DNA of 64,000 nt from Homalodisca vitripennis (Eukaryota > Arthropoda > Insecta > Hemiptera > Cicadellidae), in the NCBI RefSeq assembly GCF_021130785.1, contig NC_060209.1, positions 22,878,001-22,942,000 of the forward strand. Direction: 5' to 3'. Both the position numbers and the translations under genes were made by a program. The notes under the pieces are model-generated. The model saw only the letters and a list, made by a program, of their open reading frames with translations. It made no database searches and was not told the DNA's origin. Positions 23,720-35,097 of this stretch are shown here, piece after piece (positions within the stretch are counted from its first letter, which is position 1; the number at the start of each line of letters is the position of its first letter).

Positions 23720-25047
23720 TAGCCGAATTTAATTTCAATAGTGTTTAAGTTAGTTTTTGAATTGTTATTTAGTATTTATTGTTTTTATAACTTGACAAGC
23801 ACTATGACAGTCTAATGTTTTATTGGTATAATACATCATTTAATTTAGAGAATTTTCCTAGTTGTTGGAAAAATATTATAAAATCCTCTGACAAGTGTGT
23901 AATTATCATTGGCTGTAAGCAGATCAAATCCTTACTCACCTATACATTTTCTAACTTTAACATTATTAGTTATTGATACAGCAGTTTTAAATTTGTTCTA
24001 TTTTGAACTTCACACACCTGAGTAAATTTGCACAACTGTCCACAGAGTACAGTTCGAGGACTTTACCTGCGCATGTGGCCTTGAGTGTGTGATGATTGGT
24101 GGGGGGTTGCTTCCCGAAAACATTTCCTATAACTGAACGACGACAGCCTGCTTTCTCTGAATCGTACTGAAAAACTAAACTCATCTCACTCGCTAAAAAT
24201 CAGTCTGTTTTGTGATGGTGCTGAGTGTGGTGGTTACTGGAAATTTGTGTTTACTGATAATGGCTGAGTTAAAGTCAAAATTTAAAGGGAGAGTAATGCT
24301 TATAAATTTATAAAGGAAACAGACCATCAAACCGTTAATATTCTGTTGTCGAAGGCTTGTCAAAGAACTGCTCCAGCAGCGAGTTGTGACTGAAATAAAC
24401 GGTGAGCTTAAAAACTGATGGTTAGTAATGAGTGCAAGGCAAGTTTTGCTACACAAAAATGCCGACAATGTAAAACAGTTACTTAATTAGATGACTCGAT
24501 AAGTGTGTAATAGGATTAAAGAACTCCAATAAAAAAACGTTGTAGGTTACATTTGTTGTTATAAAATTATACTTATTCCAGTATTTTAATTAACTAAATA
24601 TTATTGAATTCATTAAAAATTAAATAATATTATAGAAATTCAAATAATAGCAATAATAAGGACATATACTTTTTTTGACTAAATTGTTATAGTCTTGTTA
24701 TCGTGTTTTTAAAAATAACTTATTTGTTGATGCTAATCGACAAATTGAAAACGTGAGTTTAAACTGATGTTAAAAAATATTATTGCGCCTTCATCTCAGC
24801 GGCTAGCACGTAAACGCAACCCGTCACACAGATAGCGCTTGTTTGTTGAAAGGGTAGTATTTGGGTTCCGCGCGTAGCTAAATTCCTCCATCTGTAGATA
24901 TATGGTAGGCTCAGCAGTGTTTTAAGTTTTGTATATGTAGAACATATTTTAAGTTAGGTCATCAACACTGAAATAAAAATATATCATTAAGTACAATAAT
25001 TTAGTATAAAAACTGTTGTAAACAATAACATTTAAATTATATTTCAG
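23720..25047. other. AT-rich intron, no gene seen
   Basis: Intron of the scavenger receptor gene between the repeat unit and the next exon. Short frames only. Confidence 0.5.
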
Positions 25048-25148
25048 CGTAATATGTCGGCTACATTTGATGGAGTGATCACCATGTACACTGGGCAGAA
25101 AGACATCGAGAGCCTTGGTCTACTTACTAGTTGGAACTATGAAACAAG
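25048..25148 (+). CDS. CD36-family scavenger receptor, exon
   Basis: The acceptor is TATTTCAG (ends 25047) and the donor GTATTG is at 25149. It opens with Arg-Asn in phase 0, matching the exon that ends at 7880. It reads SATFDGVITMYTGQKDI and LGLLTSWNYET, the strongly conserved CD36 ectodomain stretch (family: YDGVFTMFTGxxxIxxLGxIxxWN). It is 101 nt and ends in phase 2. Confidence 0.92.
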
Positions 25149-26022
25149 GTATTGTTTAATATGCTAGCAATATAGATGTTTATATGTTAAGATTAGGTGT
25201 TAAAACCTTAACTGGTTTAAAAAACGCGTGAAGGATTGGTTACTATCGTTAGATGGCGAAGAAGTAGATAGACTTATTGTCCCTTGTTATCGCTGAACTT
25301 CTAACCCTCCCTCACTTATAATTAATTAATAATTGATACGACAGTGCAACAAAACTAGATTTACACTCGGTTGTATGTATGTATATCATTATCAATGTGA
25401 CTCATCAATTGCCTGTGTGCTCACCGTTGTCATTGCCACCCAGTCAGGTTAAAAATAAATTCTATAACCCTTTAATAATCTCAAAAATTATAAAACTACT
25501 GTTTTTTTTCTTTTACTTATAATAACATCTGGCCTATTATAAATTTAGAGTTCCAATACTCACGACCAGAGCATATGCACAGGCCCTCGGCCCATGCAGG
25601 CTCTTCCCAATTATATTACTGTCATCCCTGTTTTTATCAGAAAATTGTAATGGAATTATATGTAATTACTACAAGGTTAATATAATAAAAAATAACTATG
25701 TATTATTACCGTATTGTTTCGCTCTGATACATGATTTCAGACATTGTATGTATGTGTACGAGTATACGTTTGTTGCAATACGTGTTTAGGTATATAGTAA
25801 AGTGAAGCTGATAGCATTTGATGTAGAACATTCATCGAGCAACTCATTAAAAGCCTAATTAAGATTTACTGTTAAACAAACTGTATGAATATACTGTATG
25901 ATGTTATATGAATATATATAACATCAATTAATACTGTTTGTAAGTTATAATTTGCTCTGGGTGTATAGACAACCACTATTACTTACATCACTAATCAGTG
26001 TACCACAAAATTATGTTTCTAG

Positions 26023-26136
26023 TACAGGCTGTTACCCGGGAGATTGTGGACAGGTCAAGTCAACGATTGGTAATGTGTTGCCTCTCTCCACATTCAAACA
26101 GCCCCAGTTCACACTCTTCAACACTGACATTTGTGG
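26023..26136 (+). CDS. CD36-family scavenger receptor, exon
   Basis: The acceptor is TGTTTCTAG (ends 26022) and the donor GTTAGT is at 26137. The single leading base completes the Ser codon from the previous exon. It reads TGCYPGDCGQVKST and FTLFNTDICG, including Cys residues placed like those of the family's disulfide cluster. A closer AG at 26026-26027 would put the exon in the wrong frame, so I chose the upstream acceptor. The exon's last 50 bases are repeated downstream. Confidence 0.9.
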
Positions 26137-26610
26137 GTTAGTATGGACTTAGTTTGGTACGTTAGATTTACAAATTGTAATTTGTTGTCCCTATTCAATC
26201 TAGCTGTTCAAATAGATGTAGTTCACACTCTTCAATATCAACATGAGTGGGTTAGTATAGGCTTAGATATTTTAGATTTACAAATGGTCATTGGTTGCAC
26301 CTATCCCCATTCGAACAGATCTAGTTCACACTCTTCAATACTGACATTTGTGAATTAGTTTGGACATAGTTTTATAAGTTAGATTTACAAAATATGGTAA
26401 GTGGTTGCACCTATCTACTTTCAACAGATCCAGTTAAAACTCTTCAATACCTACATTTATGGGTTAGTATGGACTTAGTTTGATAAGTTAGATTTACAAA
26501 TGGTAATTGGTTGCATCTATCCACATTAAATGGATCTAGTTCACACTCTTCAATGCCGCATTTGTAGGTTAGTATGGACTTAGCTTAATAAGTTAGATTT
26601 GCAAACTACA
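26085..26610 (+). repeat. Five tandem copies of an exon end plus 5' splice site
   Basis: CACACTCTTCAA-type anchors occur at 26110, 26224, 26327, 26436 and 26542, giving periods of 114, 103, 109 and 106. Each unit repeats the end of the exon (CTCTTCAAnACTGACATTTGTGG type) followed by GTTAGTATGGACTTAG. The first copy is the real exon end. The others have substitutions that break the coding frame, but most keep a GTTAGT-like donor. Confidence 0.88.
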
Positions 26611-26643
26611 TACACTACATTGCATTAAGTTATTCTGTTCCAG

Positions 26644-26774
26644 AGTATACACCCTTGATTACGAAAAACTTGTGGAACTAAACAACATACCTGGGGTCCA
26701 GTACCGAGCCACCGAGTCCATGTTCAGCAACAATGAGACTTGTTATTGTCCTCGCCAAACATGTCCTGCTTCTG
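26644..26774 (+). CDS. CD36-family scavenger receptor, exon
   Basis: The acceptor is CTGTTCCAG (ends 26643) and the donor GTAAAT is at 26775. Phase 2 in, phase 1 out. It reads VYTLDYEKLVELNNIPGVQY and FSNNETCYCPRQTCPAS. The PGxxYR stretch and the C-Y-C-P ... C cluster are hallmarks of the CD36 ectodomain. Confidence 0.92.
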
Positions 26775-27219
26775 GTAAATGACTGATTTCCTTACATTAA
26801 TCTCTAACTCTATCTCTTTATTTATAATGCTTTAAGTCCGGATTTGAATTATGAAATTTTGCTGTTTAAGATGATGGACCTTATCAAGTTATAAAACTCT
26901 GATTGATACTCATATCTTCATTGTTACCATTGTTACCACTTGAGAGCATACGACTTATCCTCTCCAATGTACAAAAATATGAACATGTGATAAAGCAGAT
27001 ATGTCACCCTTGCTGTAAGTTACTCTGTGGTTGAAATCACTTTTACATTTTCTCAGTGAACTTTTGTTCCGTTTATTAATTCATTATTCAAGTATATCTT
27101 AAAATAAGTGCTATTATATGTATTATTGTCATGTTTGAATCTAGAAGTTATAGGGGTTCTTAATTTAGCTGCTAGATATAGGCCTACTGTGTTTTGTTAT
27201 TTCTCTTAGGACAAGAAGT

Positions 27220-27660
27220 TTATAAATTGCACTTAGTCCTGTAAGACCTTTGCACTGCTTCCGTAGTGACAGGATATTCAGGATGGGTAAGGTTAAGAGT
27301 AGGGGTCGCTTCCTTTGGAGTTCCATGAGGAAGAATTAAGGAACTAAATCTCAAAGTCATGTCTCCCCAGAAGAAGGGAATGCCAGCTTTGAACCAGCCT
27401 CTCCAGTCAAAGTAGGCAGGGGGTGGCACACTCTTTTTGAGGCTATCAAAAACCTCTGAGGTTAGGGAACAAAACCCACCAACTCCAACAGTCATCTCCC
27501 ACAGTAGACTAGACCTATCGAATTGACCATGAACCCCAGAATCTCGACATTTGTGGTTAGTGATGTGCTGCTCCTGGACATCCATAAGGTTGTCCAGATT
27601 TAAGTGACACGTCGGTTTTGGCTGTGCCCAGTGGTGGTCTCATCTGGTAAGTATAAACCA
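27220..27660. repeat. GC-richer interspersed sequence, unclassified
   Basis: A stretch noticeably less AT-rich than the surrounding intron. A - strand frame (27220-27585) is open for 121 codons, but I recognise no domain. It may be a fragment of a retroelement untranslated region; that is a guess. Confidence 0.3.
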
Positions 27661-27792
27661 GCCAGAAGTGATCCCTGCTGGGTATACTGTGTATATTAGT
27701 GTTAGTGTTATAAAATATAAAAGTATGATTGTAGATAATAAAGCAGTCCACAAATATCCAACCAGTGAGAAGTGGTGTTGCTGTGTCTATAG

Positions 27793-27938
27793 GTGTGCGG
27801 GATATATCGGCCTGTAAACGAGCCCCCTTGTTTATCTCCCTGCCCCACTTCCTCCATGCAGATCCCAGTTACTTGGAAGCAATCAGTGGACTGGAACCTA
27901 ACGCTAGTAAACACTCGTTCTTCATGTCACTTGCTAAT
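27793..27938 (+). CDS. CD36-family scavenger receptor, exon
   Basis: The acceptor is GTGTCTATAG (ends 27792) and the donor GTGAGT is at 27939. Phase 1 in, phase 0 out. It reads VRDISACKRAPLFISLPHFL and ADPSYLEAISGLEPN. This matches the family block GxxxxxxCxxAPxxxSxPHFLxADPSYxxxxxGLxPN, with the Cys and the PHF motif kept. Confidence 0.95.
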
Positions 27939-28317
27939 GTGAGTACAAATAGCCCAGTGAGTACAAACAATATAAATAAAAACTTTTAAAATCTGTAATA
28001 ATCAAATAAAAGAATACCAAGCATATCTAAACATTTTTTAAAAGTATAATTCTAGCACTTGGATCTTAAAATGTACTAATTCACATCAAATGAACATTGA
28101 AAGTTGCTAAATAATAACATACAGAATAGTTTTATTGGATGGCCATAAGAAATGCCTATTTGTAGATCATTCCATTTCAAATCTACAATCTGTGATTCCA
28201 TTAACTGCCTAAAGCAATATATGCATTGTATTTTTATGAAAAAATGCATTCCCAATGTTGATAATTGAATATTATAAATCAATAATAATATGCCAAAATA
28301 TATTAAATCAAAGAGTT

Positions 28318-28844
28318 TATATTATGCCCATGTTCATAGCCATAGTTCTTACTGCACTATTGTATGGGGGCACCACTCGTGAAATCTCACACGTATTTTT
28401 GCTGCAGAAAAGAGCTTTACGAATCATGTCTGGAGCCAGGAATTATGAACACTGTTCACCACTATTTTTAAAGCATAGAATTCCAACAGTTTTTCTACTT
28501 ATATCTTGCAGTGTTTGACATTGTGAACAGGAATAGACAGGGAATTAAGGATTATTCAAAAGTACACAGCTATGAAACCAGAAATCGCTTCAAACTAATT
28601 AGTCTTAATCACGTTTTTATGGTAGCAGTATTATATTTTTTTAACTTTTTGCATACAAAAATAAAAGAACTCCCTCTTCATTCGTTTAAAAGATACGTTA
28701 AAAATAATTACAGAATACTGTTCATACTCCATAGAAGACTTTTTTACATTAAGTTTTAATTGTTATTGGTTATTTTTTTTTAATTATTTTGCTTTTACCA
28801 ATGTTAGTGCAATATATATATATTTATTTATTTATTTATATTTT

Positions 28845-28912
<68 letters not shown>

Positions 28913-29081
28913 TTTTCCATATTACAGAAAATGATTCATTTGTAAAAACTTTAGTATTATTATTGATTAGTATTTAGTGTAAAATGATAGTTTTGGTACA
29001 ATAACTGTAACTATTAAAAAAAATAACATGATGGATGCCTGCACTGAAAAGTTGTTTGGCAATACATGATTTGATTTGATT
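28318..29081 (+). mobile_element. LINE fragment (3' end, CR1/jockey-like)
   Basis: Lies in the intron between receptor exons. The translation fragments YGGTTREISHVFLLQKRALR and VHSYETRNRFKL followed by KELPLHSFKRYVKN are the C-terminal tail seen after the polymerase in jockey/CR1-type elements. The copy is 5'-truncated and interrupted by a (TA)n run at 28857-28908. It ends in TGATTTGATTTGATT (29067-29081), a simple-repeat 3' end typical of such LINEs. Confidence 0.7.
28857..28908. repeat. (TA)n microsatellite
   Basis: About 26 uninterrupted TA units. Confidence 0.95.
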
Positions 29082-29177
29082 CATTATAACATCCCATGCC
29101 ATTATATTCATTAGATGTTACAATAATGATTTGTTTTATATTAACTTAAAAAACCTAACGTAAGTGCAATTTTGCAG

Positions 29178-29251
29178 CTTACGTCTGTACCACTGGTTGT
29201 ACGAGTTAGGTTACAAACAAACTTGCTCATGGAACCGATACCAAACATGAC
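29178..29251 (+). CDS. CD36-family scavenger receptor, exon
   Basis: The acceptor is TTTTGCAG (ends 29177) and the donor GTAAGT is at 29252. Phase 0 in, phase 2 out. It reads TSVPLVVRVRLQTNLLMEPI followed by PNM. The family pattern here is GVPxxxxxRxQxNxxxxPI. Confidence 0.92.
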
Positions 29252-29587
29252 GTAAGTGTTAATAAGATACGTTTTTTATGAATATTTCAGAAGTAATTAA
29301 ATGAGAATAGAAAATGTTCTTTATTCTCATTTCTCTATAAGGAATATGCTTCTTAACTGCATTTCGTTAATTATTTTCTATATTGTGTATTGTTTATAGT
29401 CACTTAATTTGTAACAGTAACTTAATAATATCGAGTTCATTTTCACACCTTCAGTGTTTTTTTAGAGCAGTTCTCTTTTTTTATTACAGAGACCGTAAGT
29501 TCCACATGTTTTTGACCAACTAGTTTTACTTGTATTAGTAATGTATAATATGGAGGTAATTTATAGTTATGCCCGTAACATAACTAT

Positions 29588-30446
29588 GGTGGGAATGGTT
29601 GGCTTATGTATACATGTTGAGTTTAGCTCCATTTAATCTTCCACTTAGTACAATGTTTGAAATCTGACGCTGTCAGAGACTTCACATCTAGAATCTCCTC
29701 TAAAGAGATACAATAAGGTTAGTGATGAAGAAGTTCAAAACAAACTCTTTGCATCGTTTTGACATGAGAGACACCTAAACTACAAAAGAGCTCTGTCTGG
29801 TTTACCCATCAGCTATCCAGTGTAATCTAGATGAAGATCGAGGTATTCTCATTTTATCACCAGCTGTACAATTGAGTGCACTACAATATTTTAGATATGC
29901 TTTAATCCCAAAGCATGACAGAGCAACCGAATTTTCTACAAATAACGTAGCTACGGTGGGAAGGGTTGATTAAATGCAAATGTTGAGTGTAGCTCCATTT
30001 CACCTCCCGCTTCTGGAATCTGACGTAGGTATAGGTATAGATACGATTTGCTTCAAGTCAAATATACAAGCCTCATTTACAAGTATTTTGCTATTTGAAG
30101 ACCAAATTCATCAATATACATAATTACTTCTACTTATAGCGAAGAGTAATGGTAGGAAGAGTTGATTCAATGCAAATGTTGAGTTTAACTCCATTTCACC
30201 TTCCACTTGGTTCGTTTTGAGCTTCGTCACCAACTGTTTTTGGTCTCTTCAGATGGATGTTGACTCCAGATTCCAGGAGTCAAGTCTGTCATAGTGTTAA
30301 GACTTCAGAGGCTGCACTAAGTGGAAGGTTAAATAGAGCTGAACTTAACATCCGTACTTCTACTTATATAAGTATATAGAATGTAGAATGGAGATTGAAG
30401 ACACAATAATAACATCTTCTTTCCACCTTTGTACACAGTTAAACAC

Positions 30447-30506
<60 letters not shown>

Positions 30507-30797
30507 CTGTATTTACAGAGTACGTCAGCCATTTCACCCATTTGTTAATATCATATTAGCTCTGCTTTTGTAAAAAATTGTTATATTAAATTTACAAGAA
30601 TAAGCTTTTACATCGATTCATAACATTGGCACAATATGAGTGTTGAGTTTAACTCCAGTTCACCTTCCTCTTAGTGCAGCATCTGGAATCTGGCGCTGTC
30701 ACAGAACTGATGAGATACTATATCTCATGATCTATACTGAAGCTAACCTAAACATTCAAACTGGATCAATCAACCCTTCCCACTATATCTACGTTAT
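29588..30797. repeat. Cluster of direct and inverted copies of a short repeat
   Basis: GGTGGGAAGGGTTGATT-like starts occur at 29588, 29956 and 30151 on the + strand, each followed by GTTGAGTTTAGCTCCATTT-type sequence. The same block occurs inverted at about 30311-30350. 29942-29972 is inverted at about 30766-30797 (AATCAACCCTTCCCAC). This looks like nested copies of a non-autonomous element. I cannot name the family. Confidence 0.6.
30451..30500. repeat. (CA)n microsatellite
   Basis: About 25 AC units without interruption. Confidence 0.95.
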
Positions 30798-31630
30798 GTG
30801 CACAGTGTTGTACTTAATAACCAACAAACAATGTAGAGTAATTACTGCAAGCAGCACCAGTACAGTTGTAGTTGAAGTGTGACAGGGGAAAGAACATGCC
30901 ACGGCCTTTCTACACATTTTAAAATTATATTTTACAGTTATAATGTAATTTTAACAATCATTTATAGTATTTTGAACTTTTAGTGTATTCCTTGTCAGTG
31001 GCCTACCAAGACTACAAGAGATACGAAAATTGTGCTGAATACTTTACTATAACTGTTTATAACGCTAGAGAATAATCGTAAGTGTGATAGGGATTAGTGA
31101 GCATCAGTGGTGTATTGGCTTTGGAAGATGAATGTGATTGAAGAGCACACCACACTGGGGCTATGGAATGAATCTGAATAAATATAAATTTAAATTAATT
31201 AGATAGGCCTAATTCATAAGCAGTAAAACATTTAACTGATGTATATCAAGCAAGTTGGATTGGTGTTATAAATATGCTTTTTTAATATTTATGACTATTG
31301 AGGGGATTCTATCACTATCATCCTCCCTTAGTTACACAACTGGTGAGCATAAATGAAATGAACACGTATTAACATGTAAACATGAACGTGTCACCAGAAT
31401 ATCAACAGCATATCGTGTTTGTAATGTTCTTCAAACTTTATCATGGTCTGCCAAAGATCGATTGTCACCTTCTTGACAATATCTTCATAATACATATCAA
31501 TAACACTGTTATTTACGTATTATTAACTTAACATAAAAAGATTGTCTTAGTTGTTGTAGCACTAGATTTGATAACAAACTTAAGTTGAATAAAGGACTGA
31601 TTCTACTCTTGTCATGGTCAGTTTTTTCAG

Positions 31631-31847
31631 TAACTTAAGCAGAATCTATATGCCGATGTACTGGTTGGATCAGTATGCTATCCTGACTCCTGACTTGGCA
31701 GCTCTGATGCATCCTCTCTACCCCTTCTCAAAGTGGGGAGGCTGGGGCATCCTCTTGCTTAGCGGAGGCTTGGGAGCTATCCTGCTTCTCCTGGGGATAG
31801 TTCTACGCTGTCAAGACACTTCAGAATCTGTTTCCTTGCTTGAATGA
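31631..31847 (+). CDS. CD36-family scavenger receptor, last coding exon
   Basis: The acceptor is GTTTTTTCAG (ends 31630) and the stop TGA is at 31845-31847. The first base completes the Thr codon. It reads NLSRIYMPMYWLDQYAIL, then a hydrophobic helix WGILLLSGGLGAILLLLGI (about 19 residues). A short cytoplasmic tail starts RCQDTSESVSLLE. This gives the expected second transmembrane segment and C-terminal tail of a two-pass scavenger receptor. The eight visible exons sum to about 376 codons of the 500-550 usual for the family. Confidence 0.92.
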
Positions 31848-31925
31848 GGACTGTAGAATATGTATTTCTTGTAAACCTTATATAATTAAATTTTTAAATT
31901 AATATAGGTATCAATCTTTTCCTGG

Positions 31926-31931
31926 AATAAA
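31926..31931 (+). terminator. Polyadenylation signal of the scavenger receptor gene
   Basis: AATAAA about 80 bases after the stop codon, in AT-rich 3' flanking sequence. Confidence 0.65.
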
Positions 31932-31949
31932 CCTTTCTACAAAGTTCAT

Positions 31950-33190
31950 CCCTATTGTGTATATTCTTCAATATAAAATAATAACTGGATACTCTGTGTG
32001 ATGCAAATGGTCCAATTTTGCTGATGCTGGTTGGACAGTTTTATTTTAAGGTGTATGGTATGAGCGATTTTCCAGCAATCCAATTGATCCTCAACTTTTT
32101 CTACATTTGGGTTGACAATTATCCAAAGCATAGGCTGCCTGGCAATCACTGGAGCTTTTTAAGTGGTATGTCTGGTTGCAGTCAGGGACAGAGGTAGGAG
32201 GTGGACAAGTAGGGTCAGCTTGCGGCAAGTGGCACTATAGATTTGAATTTGGCGCGTAATATATTAGTAGCCGCGAACACGATAGCCAGCTGGATAGCCT
32301 TTAGGTCATAGATTTAACAATGGAAGCCTCCTACTATCTGGAATTCTCGTGGATATTTCTGGTAGGAGGATTCCTGCCTAGGATAGTAAGCGGAGAGCGG
32401 AGGTTGTGTCGGAGTCGTTGTGCGGCTGTCGTGTAGAGTAGGCCGGATAGAAGTGTGTAGCTCGTTTATGCGTAGGTGTTATAGTTACGGAACTTTTGGA
32501 ACTGTATCTAAATTATTAGTTACCAAGACCTAGCTGTAAAAATAAGAAAAATATGTCCTGGCTGGGGAGCTATTGAACTCCACATTAAGTGTCAGAGAGG
32601 GTTTCTAGAGAGGCTAATTTCACCCAATGAAATAAGACATTCTGTACCTAGCTGTATCAAAGTTTAAAAATACTCTTTTATAATATATAATATTGAGGAA
32701 AAAGTAATACTAAGATAAATCCATTTTATAACCATATGCTACGACTGTAACTATTGATTAATATTGCAAGCGTTTGGTGAAACAACCAATCTTAATACTT
32801 ACTGAAATGTGTACTTATGTTGTGGACGATGTGACGGGTCAAATCACCATCTGTGATATGCCACTGCTGAATAAAAATAGCAGGAAGCGTGAGAAGGAGA
32901 GAGATTATACATAGTATACATAAAATTTGTTTGTAGCTTTAAAAGTGCATTTTGAGGTACATAGAAATCGATTCAGAATTTTCTTAAATAATTTCTGGCA
33001 GTGTTTGCCACACTAGCCAAGAGGTATTATTGTTGAAACTTGTGTTTTGCTCAAATATTAATTATTTTCTTTGTTACAGTTAACGATTGCAAAAACTGTA
33101 CCGGTATTGTAAAAGTAAATATTTGAACATAATTAAATTTAGCTTTTGTGCTTTCTATTTAGCCTGTGTAAAATTATTCAAACATACAGT
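31950..33190. other. Intergenic stretch with a GC-richer patch
   Basis: 32170-32600 is less AT-rich and contains no frame I recognise. It could be an LTR or other retroelement end, but I found no partner copy. The rest is plain AT-rich sequence. Confidence 0.35.
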
Positions 33191-33239
33191 TTTATATATA
33201 TATAATTTATTTCAATAAGCATTGAATCGCAAAAAGTAC

Positions 33240-33309
33240 TTGCTCCGCCGGGACTCGAACCCGATCTCTCACTTGCCGGGTGAATGTGCTACCATTACAC
33301 CACAGAGCC
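33240..33309 (-). tRNA. tRNA-like gene, array copy 1
   Basis: Same fold as the copy at 34166 but one base short in the T stem, so probably not functional as sequenced. Confidence 0.5.
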
Positions 33310-33499
33310 CTCACTTTTTACGATTCAATTATTTTGTATTTGGCCGTTTCTTTCACATATGTGTTTAAATAACCAAACTAACATATGATCGGAAGACCAA
33401 ATACCTGTCAAATGACTTCTATTTACATTCATTAAATTTGTATAAATGGCAATAGCCGAATTTAATTTATTTCAATAAACATTGAATCGCAAAAATTAC

Positions 33500-33569
33500 T
33501 TGCTCTGCCGGGACTCGAACCCGGATCTCTCACTTGCCGGTGAATGTGCTACCATTACACCACAGAGCC
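33500..33569 (-). tRNA. tRNA-like gene, array copy 2
   Basis: One base missing from the anticodon loop. The acceptor strand has CAGAGCA instead of CGGAGCA, which restores one A-U pair. Confidence 0.5.
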
Positions 33570-33766
33570 CTCACTTTTTACGATTCAATTATTTTGTATT
33601 TGGCCGTTTCTTTCACATATGTGTTTAAATAACCAAACTAACATATGATCGCAAAGACCAAATACTGTACCTGTCAAATGACTTCTATTTACATTCATTA
33701 AATTTGTATAAATGGCAATAGCCGAATTTAATTTATTTCAATAAACATTGAATCGCAAAAAAGTAC

Positions 33767-33837
33767 TTGCTCCGCCGGGACTCGAACCCGGATCTCTCAC
33801 TTGCCGGGTGAATGTGCTACCATTACACCACAGAGCC
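33767..33837 (-). tRNA. tRNA-like gene, array copy 3
   Basis: A full 71-nt consensus copy on the - strand. Confidence 0.55.
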
Positions 33838-34165
33838 CTCACTTTTTTACGATTCAATTATTTTGTATTTGGCCGTTTCTTTCACATATGTGTTTTAAAT
33901 AACCAAACTAAACATATGATCGGAAGACCAAATACCTGTCAAATGACTTCTATTTACATTCATTAAATTTGTATAAATGGCAATAGCCGAATTTAATTTA
34001 TTTCAATAAACAATGTTATACAAACCATTTATACAAATTTAATGAATGTAAATAGAAGTCATTTGACAGGTATTTGGTCTTCCGATCATATGTTAGTTTT
34101 GGTTATTTAAACACATATGTGAAAGAAACGGCCAAATACAAAATAATTGAATCGTAAAAAGTGAG

Positions 34166-34236
34166 GGCTCTGTGGTGTAATGGTAGCACATTCACCCGGC
34201 AAGTGAGAGATCCGGGTTCGAGTCCCGGCGGAGCAA
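34166..34236 (+). tRNA. tRNA-like gene, array copy 4 (consensus)
   Basis: It folds as a tRNA: acceptor GGCTCTG/CGGAGCA with a G-A mismatch at the first pair; D stem GTGT/GCAC; anticodon stem TTCAC/GTGAG; variable loop AGAT; T stem CCGGG/CCCGG with loop TTCGAGT. The A box TGGTGTAATGG and B box GGTTCGAGTCC fit Pol III promoters, and TTTTT follows the 3' end within about 10 bases. The body resembles insect tRNA-Gly. However, the 7-nt anticodon loop CCGGCAA reads GGC and has C, not U, at position 33. A decoding tRNA normally needs U33, so I think this is a tRNA-derived repeat and not a working tRNA. Confidence 0.6.
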
Positions 34237-34426
34237 GTACTTTTTGCGATTCAATGTTATTGAAATAAATTAAATTCGGCCATTGCCATTTATACAAATT
34301 TAATGAATGTAAATAGAAGTCATTTGACAGGTATTTGGTCTTCCGATCATATGTTAGTTTGGTTATTTAAAACACATATGTGAAAGAAACGGCCAAATAC
34401 AAAATAATTGAATCGTAAAAAGTGAG

Positions 34427-34497
34427 GGCTCTGTGGTGTAATGGTAGCACATTCACCCGGCAAGTGAGAGATCCGGGTTCGAGTCCCGGCGGAGCAA
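34427..34497 (+). tRNA. tRNA-like gene, array copy 5
   Basis: Identical by eye to copy 4 across 71 nt. Confidence 0.6.
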
Positions 34498-34691
34498 GTA
34501 CTTTTTGCGATTTCAATGTTTATTGAAATAAATTAAATTCGGCTATTGCCATTTATACAAATTTAATGAATGTAAATAGAAGTCATTTGACAGGTATTTG
34601 GTCTTCCGATCATATGTTAGTTTGGTTATTTAAACACATAATGTGAAAGAAACGGCCAAATACAAAAAATAATTGAATCGTAAAAAGTGAG

Positions 34692-34762
34692 GGCTCTGTG
34701 GTGTAATGGTAGCACATTCACCCGGCAAGTGAGAGATCCGGGTTCGAGTCCCGGCGGAGCAA
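34692..34762 (+). tRNA. tRNA-like gene, array copy 6
   Basis: Identical by eye to copy 4. The terminator T run is one base longer. Confidence 0.6.
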
Positions 34763-34955
34763 GTACTTTTTTGCGATTCAATGTTTTATTGAAATAAATT
34801 AAATTCGGCTATTGCCATTGATACAAATTTAATGAATGTAAATAGAAGTCATTTGACAGGTATTTGGTCTTCCGATCATATGTTAGTTTGGTTATTTAAA
34901 CACATATGTGAAAGAAACGGCCAATACAAAATAAATTGAATCGTAAAAAGGTGAG

Positions 34956-35028
34956 GGCTCTGTGGTGTAATGGTAGCACATTCACCCGGCAAGTGAGAGA
35001 TTCCGGGTTCGAGTCCCGGCGGAAGCAA
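34956..35028 (+). tRNA. tRNA-like gene, array copy 7
   Basis: Two single-base insertions, one before the T stem and one in the acceptor 3' strand. Confidence 0.5.
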
Positions 35029-35096
35029 GTACTTTTTGCGATTCAATGTTTATTGAAATAAATTAAATTCGGCTATTGCCATTTATACAAATTTAA

Positions 35097-35097
<1 letters not shown>

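Noticed and set aside
28789..28977. Frame of repeated Tyr-Ile
   Set aside because: Translation of the (TA)n microsatellite.
33748..33966. Short frames with APPGLEPGSLTCR in the tRNA array (also 34297-34103)
   Set aside because: Translations of the tRNA-like gene itself; this string is a familiar artefact of tRNA-containing repeats.
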